DNA from: Rugamonas rivuli | Lineage (GTDB): Bacteria > Pseudomonadota > Gammaproteobacteria > Burkholderiales > Burkholderiaceae_D | Length of the DNA: 64,000 bases | Direction of reading: 5' to 3' | Assembly (NCBI RefSeq): GCF_009380165.1 | Contig: NZ_WHUF01000003.1 | Coordinates: 1 to 64,000 of the forward strand | Shown here: positions 16,852 through 26,400 of the stretch, in pieces | Position numbering within the stretch: the first letter of the stretch is position 1 | Layout: each line of letters starts with the position of its first letter | Position numbers and translations under genes: made by a program | Notes under the pieces: model-generated | The model's database searches: none | Told to the model about the DNA's origin: nothing | Seen by the model: only the letters and a program-made list of their open reading frames with translations

Positions 16852-17217
16852 CAGCGAGGCCACGCAGTAGTCGGACAACGCATTGAGCACGGCCGCGTTC
16901 TCGCCGGCCGCTTCGACCACCGCGATCGACGTTTGCGGATGGTCGATGCGCAGTTGCTCAACCATCAGCGGCAGGTCGCGCAGCACGTGGCCGCCCTGCC
17001 CCAGGAACACCGGCACCACGGTGATGTGCGCGACGCCGTCGGCCACCAGTTCGGCCGCCAGCTCGGGCAGGCTTGGCGTCATCAACTCCAGGAAGGCCAG
17101 CGATACGCGCACGTCCGGCATGCGCGCCTGCGTCAGCTCGCGCAACCGTTCGAACGGCGCCGCCCACGATGCGGCGCGCGCACCGTGTGCGAATAAGACC
17201 AATGCGTGCTTACTCAT
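16828..17217 (-). CDS. cbiX: small CbiX-type sirohydrochlorin chelatase
   Basis: 129-aa single-domain chelatase of the CbiX-small family, expected to work as a dimer and insert Fe2+ (siroheme) or Co2+ into sirohydrochlorin. The metal-binding His lies in LVLFAHGAR near the N-terminus, and the second motif is HITVVPVFLGQGGHVLRDLP. The start at 17217 has GGAGAGG upstream and lies 2 bases after the lptG stop, so it is probably the third gene of the lpt transcript. With CobA (13104) and CysI (7805) in the window, iron insertion for siroheme is the likely job. Confidence 0.87.
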   Translation of the reverse strand: MSKHALVLFAHGARAASWAAPFERLRELTQARMPDVRVSLAFLELMTPSLPELAAELVADGVAHITVVPVFLGQGGHVLRDLPLMVEQLRIDHPQTSIAVVEAAGENAAVLNALSDYCVASLSAHAAPD

Positions 17218-17219
17218 GA

Positions 17220-18389
17220 CTAATGCCTCTCCACCCACCACAGGGCCCCCAACGCCAGCGCCAGGAACAGCATGCTGGGCGCGAGCGCCGTGACGAATGC
17301 AGGGAAGGCGCTCAGCATGCCCAGATGCGAGAACAGCGAGTTCACCAACTGGAAGCTCACACCGATCATGATACCAACAAAGATCTTCAGACTCACGCCG
17401 CCGCTGCGGGTGTGCAGGTAGCCGAACGGCAGCGCCAGCGCCATCAGCACGAAGATCGCCAGCGGGTCGAACAGCTTCTTCCAGAACGCGATCTTGAAGC
17501 GCTCGGTCTCCTGCTTGTTCTCCTGCAGGTGGCGGGTGTAGACGGCCAGCTCGTTGGCCGACATGCGCTCGGGGTCGGAACCTGCCACCGACAGGATCTT
17601 CGGCGTCACCTCGGACAGCAGGTCCTTGCTGGCGCTGTGGCGGGTTTCGATCAGGCTGGAATCCTGGGCGAAGTTGTTGGCCAGGTTGGCCTCGCTGCCC
17701 GGTTTCAGCAGCGCCGGATTGGTGAAGATATTCTCCGTCACATCCGACAGCTGCCAGTTGTTGTCGCCCTTGAAGGTGCCGGTCTTGGCCAGCGTGATCG
17801 AGCGCAGGCGGAAGCTGGTGTCGAATTCGTACAGTTTGACGTCGAGCAGCGTGCCGTCAGGGCCGACCTGGCGCGCATTAAAGAAGCGCGTGCCGGTGAC
17901 GGTGCCGCGCATGCCGTCGGACTTGACGATATCCTTGGTCCACAGGCCGGAGCGGAACTCCGACGAGATCGCGGCGCCACGGGCGCTCAGCTTGATCTTC
18001 TCGGCCAGCGGTGCGGTGCGCGGCGCCACCAGTTCGCCGAAGATGAAGGTGATCACCACCAGCACCAGGCCGACCCTGGCCAGCATCCCTGCGACCATGC
18101 CGGTCGACATGCTGGCCGCGCGCATGATGGTGAACTCGGACGTGGCCGCAAACTGCGCCATCGTGTAGATGGTGCCGATCAGCGCCGCCAGCGGCATCAC
18201 CTCGTACACGTGGGCCGGCAGGCGCACCAGCACATACAGGAATGCATACTGGATGGTGTAGCCGTTCTGGCCGACCGACGGCAGCTCGCCCGTCAAGTCC
18301 ATGAAGGCCTGCAGCGCCAATAAAGCGACCAGCAGGAATGCCACCGCCTGCAGAATGGTGACGGCGAAATAGCGTTGCAGGATCTTCAT
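17220..18389 (-). CDS. lptG: LPS export ABC permease LptG
   Basis: 389-aa inner-membrane permease of the LptB2FG complex that extracts lipopolysaccharide. It has six TM helices: three N-terminal (ILQAVAFLLVALLALQAF, MPLAALIGTIYTM, VGLVLVVITFIFGEL) and three C-terminal (LAIFVLMALALPFGYLHTR, GVSLKIFVGIMIGVSFQL, LFLALALGALWW). A periplasmic beta-jellyroll lies between (~130-300). SEFTIMRAA near residue 90 is the coupling region. Its start overlaps the lptF stop by 4 bases (ATGA). Confidence 0.95.
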   Translation of the reverse strand: MKILQRYFAVTILQAVAFLLVALLALQAFMDLTGELPSVGQNGYTIQYAFLYVLVRLPAHVYEVMPLAALIGTIYTMAQFAATSEFTIMRAASMSTGMVAGMLARVGLVLVVITFIFGELVAPRTAPLAEKIKLSARGAAISSEFRSGLWTKDIVKSDGMRGTVTGTRFFNARQVGPDGTLLDVKLYEFDTSFRLRSITLAKTGTFKGDNNWQLSDVTENIFTNPALLKPGSEANLANNFAQDSSLIETRHSASKDLLSEVTPKILSVAGSDPERMSANELAVYTRHLQENKQETERFKIAFWKKLFDPLAIFVLMALALPFGYLHTRSGGVSLKIFVGIMIGVSFQLVNSLFSHLGMLSAFPAFVTALAPSMLFLALALGALWWVERH

Positions 18390-19522
18390 GGCGATACGGC
18401 TTTCTTGTCAGCGGCGCGCGAGCGCTTCAGCGCCGCCAGCAACGCCAGCGGATGGTAACGATGGTTCAGGTTCAAGCGCCAGGCGAACAACCCGAACACC
18501 AGCAGCGCCACGACCAGGTGCAGCGGCCACCACGACAGCGCGAACATCGATTTGCCCTGCTTGACGTTGGCCTCCACCAGCTTGACCAGATTGCTGTAGC
18601 TGAAGAAAATCAGGAGCGAGATAATCAGGTTGGCCGAACTGCCGGCGCGCGGATTGACGAAGCCCAGCGGAATCGCCAGCAATATCAGCAGCAGGCAGGT
18701 GACGGGCGACGAGATCCGCCACAACAGCTCCGCGCGGCCGACCGGCGTGGTGTCGTACAGCAGATCCATGATAGGCACGGCGGCGATATTGCGTTCCGCC
18801 TCCAGGTCCTGGTTATGGTTGGTCACGCGCATGCTGTAGCTTTCGAACTCCATGGTCTGGAAGTCCGACTGGCCCGGCATGCCCTGGTAGCGGCGGCCGT
18901 TCTTCAGCACCAGATAGCGCTCGCCTTTGGGGCCGGTACTGACCACGCCTTCGCGCGCGACGATGACGGCGGTGCCGTGTTCATCGACCGTGTTGACGAA
19001 CACGTTCTGCACCACCGAGGTCTTGCCCTCCACGCCTTCGACGAAGAAGATGCGGTTGGCCGACGTCGATTCCTTGAACTGGCCCGGCGAGACCTTCTGC
19101 AAATCCTCGCGCTTCTGGAAGCGCTCCACGTATTCCAGGCTTTTCAGCTTGGCCCATGGCGTGGCGACAAAGCTCAGGCCCGCCGTCACCAGAATCAGGG
19201 GCAGGCCGAACACCAGCACCGGCGCGATCCAGCGGGTCAGACTCAGGCCGGAAGCGAACCACACCACCATCTCGGAATCGCGATAGGTACGGGTGACGAC
19301 CATCAGCACTGAAATAAAGCTGGTGAGGATCACAATAGTTGGCAGATAATTCAAGGCTGCGAAGGCGATCAGCGCGACGACATCGCCGGAGGCGACCTTG
19401 CCGCCGGCGGCCATGCCAAGAACCGTAATCAGGGTCCAGGTAACGCAGATGCTGAACAGCACAGTGAAGGTGGCCCCGGCGGTACTTGCCATTTCACGTC
19501 GTAGGGCGCGTTGAAAGATCAT
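18386..19522 (-). CDS. lptF: LPS export ABC permease LptF
   Basis: 378-aa partner of LptG in the LptB2FG lipopolysaccharide extractor. The typical start is MIFQRALRREMASTAGATF, and the coupling segment TYRDSEMVVWFASGLS lies near residue 85. A periplasmic jellyroll (~140-260) and C-terminal helices with LLLILLAIPLGFVNPRAG follow. The gene is divergent from pepA, the common arrangement in proteobacteria. Confidence 0.95.
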   Translation of the reverse strand: MIFQRALRREMASTAGATFTVLFSICVTWTLITVLGMAAGGKVASGDVVALIAFAALNYLPTIVILTSFISVLMVVTRTYRDSEMVVWFASGLSLTRWIAPVLVFGLPLILVTAGLSFVATPWAKLKSLEYVERFQKREDLQKVSPGQFKESTSANRIFFVEGVEGKTSVVQNVFVNTVDEHGTAVIVAREGVVSTGPKGERYLVLKNGRRYQGMPGQSDFQTMEFESYSMRVTNHNQDLEAERNIAAVPIMDLLYDTTPVGRAELLWRISSPVTCLLLILLAIPLGFVNPRAGSSANLIISLLIFFSYSNLVKLVEANVKQGKSMFALSWWPLHLVVALLVFGLFAWRLNLNHRYHPLALLAALKRSRAADKKAVSP

Positions 19523-19576
19523 TCGAAAGTTATAATTCGGTAGTTAAGGGCCTCACAGGGCCACAAGTTTAAATAA

Positions 19577-19595
19577 CAGCCTGATAAACAGGCTG
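19577..19595 (+). other. hairpin in pepA 5' leader
   Basis: CAGCCTG-ATAAA-CAGGCTG forms a 7-bp stem 28 bases before the pepA start. There is no T-run after it. It may be part of an operator or a leader structure; its role is unknown. Confidence 0.4.
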
Positions 19596-19623
19596 GCAAT
19601 TCGTACACGACACGGAGAATCAA

Positions 19624-21117
19624 ATGGACTTTAGCATAAAAGCATTCGACACAAAAAACACCATCGCATCGGCCAAGGCCGGCGTTGTCGCCGTCGCGGT
19701 CTTTGAGAACAAGAAGCTGTCGCAAGCCGCCAAGGCGTTGGACGGCTCCGGTGAAATCACGGCTGCGCTGAAGTCCGGCGACATTTCCGGCAAGGCCGGC
19801 ACCACCCTGCTGCTGCGCGGCGTGAAAGGCGCGAGCGCCGACCGCGTGCTGCTGGTCGGCCTGGGTAGCGACGATGCCGTCAGCGAGAAGAGCTTCGCCA
19901 GCGGCGTGTCCGCAGCGCTGAAGGCATTCTCCTCGCTGGGTACGAGCGACGCTATTATCGCACTGCCGATGGCTGAAGTGAAAGAGCGCGACCTCAATTG
20001 GGCGATCCGCTGTGTGGTGCAAAGCGCGCACGAAAGCGTGTTCCGCACCGACGGCCAGAAGAGCAAGAAGGACCCTGCGCCGACCGGCGTGAAGAAAATC
20101 GCGCTGGCCGTGCCGAACACCGCCGCCACCAAGCTGGCGCTGGCCCAGGCCGTGGCAATCGCCAACGGCATGGACCTGACCAAGGAACTGGGCAACCTGT
20201 CGGCCAACGTCTGCACCCCGACCTACCTGGCCAACACCGCCAAGAAGCTGGGCAAGGACTACAAGTTCGACATCGAAGTACTGGACCGCAAGCAGCTGGA
20301 AGCGCTGAAGATGAACAGCTTCCTGTCCGTGACCAACGGCAGCGAGCAGCCGCCGAAGTTCATCATCCTCAAGCACATGGGCGGCAAGCCTAAGGATGCG
20401 CCGGTGGTGCTGGTCGGTAAAGGCATCACCTTCGACACCGGCGGCATTTCGCTGAAGGCCGGTCCTGGCATGGACGAAATGAAGTACGACATGGGCGGCG
20501 CCGCTTCGGTACTGGGCACCTTCCGCGCCATCGGCGAGATGAACCTGAAGCTGAACGTGATCGGCGTGATCGCCGCTTGCGAGAACATGCCTTCCGGCCG
20601 CGCCACCAAGCCGGGCGACATCGTCACCTCGATGAACGGCCTGACCATCGAGATCCTGAACACCGACGCCGAAGGCCGCCTGGTGCTGTGCGATGCGCTG
20701 GCCTACGCCGAGCGCTTCAACCCGGCCGCCGTGATCGACATCGCCACGCTGACCGGCGCCTGCATCGTCGCCCTGGGCCACCACAAGAGCGGCCTGTTCA
20801 CGCGCGACGACGAAGTGCACAACAAGCTGGCCGACGAGATCATGGCAGCGGGCAAAGCCGCCGGCGACACCGCATGGCGCCTGCCGATCGGCGAGGAATA
20901 CAACGAGCAGCTGAAGTCCAACTTCGCCGACCTGGCCAACATCGGCACCCCTGGCGGCGCATCGTGCACGGCGGCGGCGTTCCTGGAGAACTTCACCCGC
21001 AAGTACACCTGGGCCCACCTGGACATCGCCGGCACCGCATGGAAATCGGGCGGCGCAAAAGGCGCGACCGGCCGTCCGGTACCGCTGCTGTCGAACTTCC
21101 TGATTAATCGTGCATAA
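19624..21117 (+). CDS. pepA: leucyl aminopeptidase (M17)
   Basis: 497-aa cytosolic hexameric aminopeptidase with two metals. The N-terminal macro-like domain (~1-165) is followed by the catalytic domain. Metal and active-site residues lie in [26 protein letters not shown] and the family signature NTDAEGRL (residues 346-353). In enterobacteria PepA also binds DNA; whether it does here cannot be told. GGAG precedes the start. It is divergent from lptF. Confidence 0.96.
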   Translation: MDFSIKAFDTKNTIASAKAGVVAVAVFENKKLSQAAKALDGSGEITAALKSGDISGKAGTTLLLRGVKGASADRVLLVGLGSDDAVSEKSFASGVSAALKAFSSLGTSDAIIALPMAEVKERDLNWAIRCVVQSAHESVFRTDGQKSKKDPAPTGVKKIALAVPNTAATKLALAQAVAIANGMDLTKELGNLSANVCTPTYLANTAKKLGKDYKFDIEVLDRKQLEALKMNSFLSVTNGSEQPPKFIILKHMGGKPKDAPVVLVGKGITFDTGGISLKAGPGMDEMKYDMGGAASVLGTFRAIGEMNLKLNVIGVIAACENMPSGRATKPGDIVTSMNGLTIEILNTDAEGRLVLCDALAYAERFNPAAVIDIATLTGACIVALGHHKSGLFTRDDEVHNKLADEIMAAGKAAGDTAWRLPIGEEYNEQLKSNFADLANIGTPGGASCTAAAFLENFTRKYTWAHLDIAGTAWKSGGAKGATGRPVPLLSNFLINRA

Positions 21118-21131
21118 ACGCACGCCGAAGA

Positions 21132-21596
21132 TCAGTACAAGGTAACACCCGCAGCCGGCGGCGGCAGCGCATCGCGCTCCACCGCCGGATGCATCACCAC
21201 CGTCAGCGTGGCTGGATAGTCATAGCCCGCGCCCGTATTCTTGTCGATGAAATAGCCGACACCCGCCGTCAGCGCCAGATTCCCCCACAGATTGCCATCC
21301 ACCTTGGAGTCGACCTTCTCGTAGGCCCAACCCGCGCCCTCCTTGCGGCAGTCGATGCGCAACGGCCCCGCGCTCTTGCGCAGCGTGACACGTTCCGGCG
21401 TGGTGACGAACCATTTGCCGACGTCGTTGTACAGCACGCAGCCGACGCCCGCGATCTCGCGATGATCGAGCACGGTTTGCACCAGCACGTTTTGTTGGGT
21501 GGATTCTGTCAGGGAGGCGCAGCCGGCGATCAATGCCGGCAACGCCGCAGCAGCGAATGCGAATTTACACGCAGCTGCAACGGGGCGGAAATACAT
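21132..21596 (-). CDS. putative lipoprotein of unknown function
   Basis: 154-aa predicted outer-membrane or periplasmic lipoprotein. The signal sequence ends in a lipobox LIAGC with Cys26 as the lipidated residue. The mature part has two cysteines (in GVGCVLYNDVG and LRIDCRKEG) that could pair, a possible small membrane-interacting segment (NLALTAGVGYFIDKNTGAGYDYP), and no recognised catalytic motif. It ends 15 bases from the pepA stop, convergent. Confidence 0.8.
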   Translation of the reverse strand: MYFRPVAAACKFAFAAAALPALIAGCASLTESTQQNVLVQTVLDHREIAGVGCVLYNDVGKWFVTTPERVTLRKSAGPLRIDCRKEGAGWAYEKVDSKVDGNLWGNLALTAGVGYFIDKNTGAGYDYPATLTVVMHPAVERDALPPPAAGVTLY

Positions 21597-21656
21597 GGTC
21601 TGCCTCAGGGTTAGTGGGTCAGACCAGTGTAGCAGCCCGGGGGCTATTCCATATGC

Positions 21657-21845
21657 TCAATCAAGCGGCGTAAAGCGTTGCACTTTTACGCCATCGACTT
21701 CGATAATTTCAAAAAAAACGTCTTTCGGCCGGGCCCAGATGGACCCGTTGGCGGCGCGATAAACGATCATGGTGCTGAGATCGGATTCCAGGGTGGCCTC
21801 GCATACCAGCTCGTAGAGCCCCCCTTTGTAGTGCTTGAAGCGCAT
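21657..21845 (-). CDS. DUF1653 family protein
   Basis: 62-aa protein matching the DUF1653 pattern: YKGGLYELVCEATLESDLSTMIVYRAANGSIWARPKDVFFE. It is a small all-beta domain of unknown function, widespread as a stand-alone protein. It starts 6 bases after the stop of the upstream gene on the same strand, so both are probably one transcript. Confidence 0.85.
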   Translation of the reverse strand: MRFKHYKGGLYELVCEATLESDLSTMIVYRAANGSIWARPKDVFFEIIEVDGVKVQRFTPLD

Positions 21846-21851
21846 ACCGGG

Positions 21852-22259
21852 TCAGGCGTTATGCCGTACCGGTTCGGCAGCCACAGCGCGCTCTTCCGCC
21901 TGCTCCTGCTGCTTCTTCTTCAAGCCCTGCACCACTTTCAGGATGTCGTCCATGCCGCGTTCGCCACCCAGGGTGGAGAATGCATCCAGCACTTCGTTCA
22001 GCACCTGGTTGCGCACGGCAGCCTCGTCGGAGTTGATGACCGGCGGGCGTTGAACGGCAGCCTTGGCCTTTTCCAGCGCGGCGGCTTCCTTTTGCGCGGC
22101 GGTCTTGCGGCCGCCCGGCGTTTTGCCGTGCTCTAACGCTGCCTGCCAGATAACCCAGCGGCGTTGCGTTTCAAAAACCAGATACTCTTCTGGTTTGTCT
22201 TCCCGGCGTCGGACGATGTGACCGTCTTTTTGCGCCCACGTCTCAAATGCAGCTCGCAT
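21852..22259 (-). CDS. hypothetical protein with C-terminal helical region
   Basis: 135-aa soluble protein of unknown function. The N-terminal half (ETWAQKDGHIVRRREDKPEEYLVFETQRRWVIWQAALEH) looks like a small alpha/beta phage- or plasmid-type module. The C-terminal half is charged helix with possible coiled coil (AAQKEAAALEKAKAA, LKKKQQEQAEER). The start is set at 22259 because AAGGA lies 6 bases upstream of it; the ATG at 22265 abuts that site. Confidence 0.72.
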   Translation of the reverse strand: MRAAFETWAQKDGHIVRRREDKPEEYLVFETQRRWVIWQAALEHGKTPGGRKTAAQKEAAALEKAKAAVQRPPVINSDEAAVRNQVLNEVLDAFSTLGGERGMDDILKVVQGLKKKQQEQAEERAVAAEPVRHNA

Positions 22260-22677
22260 TTTCATTCCTTTGTAAATGCGCTACGCGCAATTCACTGTTA
22301 AAACCACAAGTAATTTCCGTATAGTACCATTTATTGTTAAGTCACAACATAAAAATGTACCCGGTACCCTGCTATTTTTGATTGCCCCACGGAAACACAA
22401 GTTTTCCACTTAATTTGTATCAGTATATTTCTCTTTTGCTTATTTTGTCTTTATTTACCGTTCTATTTTGACAACAAGGAGACACTCCTAGCAATTTTTT
22501 TTTGATTTCACACATTTTGCAACATTTTAGGGCCTCGTAGTGCGCGCACGAAAGGCTTTTTCATGTTTTTTTATAAAAATCGTCAAATTAACAATCTCAT
22601 GTGTTAAATCAAGATGATGTAAGATTCAAGCCTGTAGGCTAACAGCCCCCGCCAACCCCGCATGGACACAGACTCAG
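22260..22677. other. AT-rich intergenic gap before xthA
   Basis: About 418 bases, clearly more AT-rich than the flanking genes, without a credible reading frame on either strand. The first bases carry the ribosome site of the minus-strand gene; the last part should carry the xthA promoter. A small hairpin followed by nine T residues lies at 22477-22503. I see no tRNA, rRNA or insertion-sequence ends. Confidence 0.6.
22477..22503 (+). terminator. orphan terminator-like hairpin in AT-rich gap
   Basis: AGGAG-ACA-CTCCT (22477-22489) is a perfect 5-bp stem with a 3-base loop, followed after AGCAA by nine T residues. The stem is short, so it may be weak. No gene ends just upstream on this strand, so if real it would end a small transcript. 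Confidence 0.4.
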
Positions 22678-23442
22678 ATGAAAATAGCCACATGGAATGT
22701 TAACTCACTCAACGTTCGGCTGACGCACGTCTTGAAATGGCTAGAGGAGAATCCCATCGATGTCCTCTGTATTCAAGAAACAAAATTAACGGACGACAAG
22801 TTTCCGGTGGCCGCCATCGAGGCCGCCGGCTACCACGTGGCCTTCAGCGGCCAGAAGACGTACAACGGCGTCGCCATCCTGTCCAAGCTGCCGCTTGCCG
22901 ACGTGGTCAAGAACAATCCGCGCTACGAAGACGCGCAGCAGCGCATCCTGGCCGCCACCATCGATGGCGTGCGCATCGTGTGCGCCTACGTGCCCAACGG
23001 CCAGAGCGTCGATTCCGACAAGTACGAGTACAAGCTGGGCTGGTTGTCCGCCTTCCACGACTGGATCAAGGAAGAAGCCGCCGTCCATCCGCAGCTGGCG
23101 GTGCTGGGCGACTACAACATCGCGCCGGAAGACCGCGACGTCCACGATCCCGCCGCATGGGAAGGCCAGGTGCTGGTGTCCGACAAGGAGCGCGCCGCCC
23201 TCACCCGCCTGCTCGACATCGGCCTGACCGATTCCTACCGCCTGTTCGAGCAGCCGGAAAAATCATTCAGCTGGTGGGATTACCGCGCGTTGGGCTTCCG
23301 CCTCAACAAGGGACTGCGCATCGATCACATCCTGCTGTCGCAGGCGCTGGTGGCCCGATGCAGCGCCTGTGTGATCGACCGCGCGCCGCGCAAATGGGAG
23401 CAGCCGTCCGACCACGCTCCCGTGATCGCCACGCTGGACTAA
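22678..23442 (+). CDS. xthA: exodeoxyribonuclease III
   Basis: 254-aa AP endonuclease/3'-5' exonuclease of the EEP fold, acting in base-excision repair. Active-site motifs are present: N7 in WNVNSLN, Glu34 in IQETKL, GDYNIAP, the DHILLS segment and the terminal SDHAPV. Length and start match the family. Its TAA stop overlaps the stop of the convergent GGDEF/EAL gene by 4 bases. Confidence 0.94.
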   Translation: MKIATWNVNSLNVRLTHVLKWLEENPIDVLCIQETKLTDDKFPVAAIEAAGYHVAFSGQKTYNGVAILSKLPLADVVKNNPRYEDAQQRILAATIDGVRIVCAYVPNGQSVDSDKYEYKLGWLSAFHDWIKEEAAVHPQLAVLGDYNIAPEDRDVHDPAAWEGQVLVSDKERAALTRLLDIGLTDSYRLFEQPEKSFSWWDYRALGFRLNKGLRIDHILLSQALVARCSACVIDRAPRKWEQPSDHAPVIATLD

Positions 23443-26400
23443 AGTCTCGGCAACAGCAGCTGGGCCGTCGCATGCGGCACCGGCTGCGAGAACAGATAGC
23501 CCTGCGCATACTGGCAGCCATTGCGCTGCAGTAGCGCGTACTGCCCTTCCGTCTCCACACCCTCCGCCACCACCGACAGCTGCAGGCTGTCCGACAGCGC
23601 GATGATGGCCGCCACGATTGCGCGGTCCTCGGCGCTGTCCTCCAGATCCTTGATGAAGGCGCGGTCGATCTTGATCTTCTTGACCGGGAAGCGCTTCAGG
23701 TAGGCCAGGCTCGAATAGCCCGTGCCGAAATCGTCGATCGACAGGCGGATGCCCATGGCGTTGATCTGGCCCAGGATGTCCAGCGTCTGCTCGCCGTGCT
23801 GCATCAGCGCAGTCTCGGTGATCTCGAACTCGATCATCGATGGATCGATGCCGGTTTCGTCGAGGATGTCGCGGATCGACGCGATCAAGCCCCGGTGCAT
23901 GAACTGGCGCGGCGACAGGTTGACCGCCAGCGGCACCGGCGCCAGGCCGGCGCGCTGCCACGCCATGCTTTGCTGGCAGGCCTGGCGTATCACCCACTCG
24001 CCGACCGGCACGATCAGGCCATTCTCTTCGATGATGGGGATGAAGTGGTCCGGCAGCACCAGCGTGCCGCCGCGCCGCCAGCGCAGCAGCACTTCCATCG
24101 TATGCAGGCGGCGCGTGCCGATATCCATGATGGGCTGGAAGTGCAGCTCGAACTCGTCCTGCACCAGCGCGCTGCGCAGGCTGGACTCCAGCTCGAAGTG
24201 CTGCGCCGCCGTCTGGTTCATCGCCTCTTTGAAGTACTGGTAATTGTTCCTGCCGCTGGCCTTGGCGTGGTACATGGCCGCGTCAGCGTGGCGCATCAGC
24301 GTTTCGACATCGCCGCCGTCATCCGGATACACGCAGATGCCGATCGACGGCGTGATGTGCAGATTGCGCCCCTCCAGCGGGAAGCTCTCCGACAAGGCCT
24401 CGATGATCTTCTCGGCCACGTGGCTGGCCTCGTCCGCGCTGCGGATGCCCGGCACCAGCACCACGAACTCGTCGCCGCCCAGGCGGGCCACGGTATCGCT
24501 GGCGCGCACCGCGCGGCACAGGCGGCCCGCAACCTCCTTCAGCAGCTGGTCGCCGGTCATGTGGCCCAGCGAATCGTTGATGGTCTTGAAGCGATCCAGG
24601 TCGATGAACATCACCGCCAGGCGGCGCTCGGAACGCTGCGCGGCCAGCATGGCGCGGTCCAGCCTATCCGACAGCAGCGCGCGGTTCGGCAGGCCGGTCA
24701 GGCTGTCGTGGTAGGCCATGTGGTGCACGCGCGCCTCGGCCTGGCGCCGCTCGACGATCTCGCCCTGCAGCAGCGCATTGGCGCCGGCCAGTTCGGCCGT
24801 GCGTTCCAGCACCCGCACTTCCAGCTCGTCGCGCGCGCGGCTGACCGCTTCCGCCGCCTCGCGCCGCTCGGTGATGTCGTCCACCAGCCATACCGAGCGA
24901 CCGGTGGCCTTGGCCAGGTCGAACGGACGGCCCGACAGGCGGCCCCAGAACGTGCTGCCGTCCTTGCGCACCAGCTGGTATTCGGAGGCGTGCACGCGGC
25001 CGGCGTGAAAATCCTCCGCCGTGGCGGCGCGCGCCGCTTCCCATGCATCCTTGTCGGCGTAGAAGGCCTGCACGCTCAGCTGGTTCATCTCGCCAGGCGC
25101 GTAGCCGAACAGTTCTTCCATCTTGGTGTTGCAGCGCAGGTTGCGGCCCTGCTCCACCACCGAGATGCCCAGCACCGCGCTGTCCAGGATGGCCTGGTTT
25201 TCCAGCAGCGCGTTGCGCAGCGATTCCTCGGCGCGCTTTTGCTCGGTGCGGTCTTCGATCACCCAGATCGTGCCCTGGGTCGGATCGTCCGGATTGACGA
25301 CGTAGCCGATCAGCTGCGCCCACATCAGCGTATCGTCGGCGCGGCGCATTTCGATCTCGGTCTGGAACGGCTTGCCGATCGAGAGGAAGGGATAGGCTTG
25401 CGCGCCCAGCCTGTCGTAGGAATCCTGCGATGGATACAAGGCCAGGCCGGGCAGCCCGAGGCCCGCATCGCCGTCGTAGCGGAACATCTCGGCGAAGCCG
25501 CGGTTGTAGCGCGTGATGACGCGGTTCTTGGTGAACAGGATGCTCATCGAGGCGTTGGTCATGATCGCCTCGACCTCCATCTGGGTCTGGCGCGTGGCGG
25601 TCACGTCTTCCAGGATCCAGATGGTGCCGCCTTCGCTATGCGCGTCGTCGACCGCCTTGGCGCGCACACGGCACCAGAACAGACTGCCGTCGCGGCGCTT
25701 GAATTCGTATTCCTTTTTCTCGAACGGCTGGCCGGTGCCCAGCAACGGCGCCGCCTCGCTGCCGAATTCCTCGTAGCGCGCCTGCGACGGGAACACCATC
25801 GCCGAAGGCTGGCCTATCATCTCGTCGATGCTGTAGCCGAACATCTCCGCCATGCGCGGATTACAGCTCAACATGATCTGCGCTTTGCTGAACAGGATGC
25901 CGACCGAGGCGTTGTCCAGGATGGCCTTCTGCTCCAGCAGCAGCTGGCGGGTCGCTTCCTCGTGCTGCTTCTGCGCGCTGCGGTCGTCGAAGATCCAGAT
26001 CGTGTCCTGCTGCGTGCGGCCCGGATTGATCACGTAGCCGAAGGCGTGCGCCCAGAAGGTGGAGCCGTCCTGGCGCCGCATCTCCATCTCCGCCTGGTAT
26101 GGCTTGCCGCGCGCCAGCAGCGGCCGCGCCTTCTTCACCACCGCGTCGAACGCCTGCTGCGACGGGTACAAGGTCGATGTCAGCTGGCCGACGCCGCCGT
26201 CGTCGCTGAAGCCGAAGAACTCGGCGAAGCGGTGGTTGTAGCGCAGGATGCGGTTGTCGCGCTGGAAGCCGATCGCCAGCGGCGCGCTGTCCATGATGGC
26301 CTGCATCTCCAGCAGCGCGCGGCGCAGCTTCTCTTCATCGATGCGGTGCTCGTTGATGTCTTCCATGATCCACACCGTGCCTTCGGCGGTGTTGATCGGA

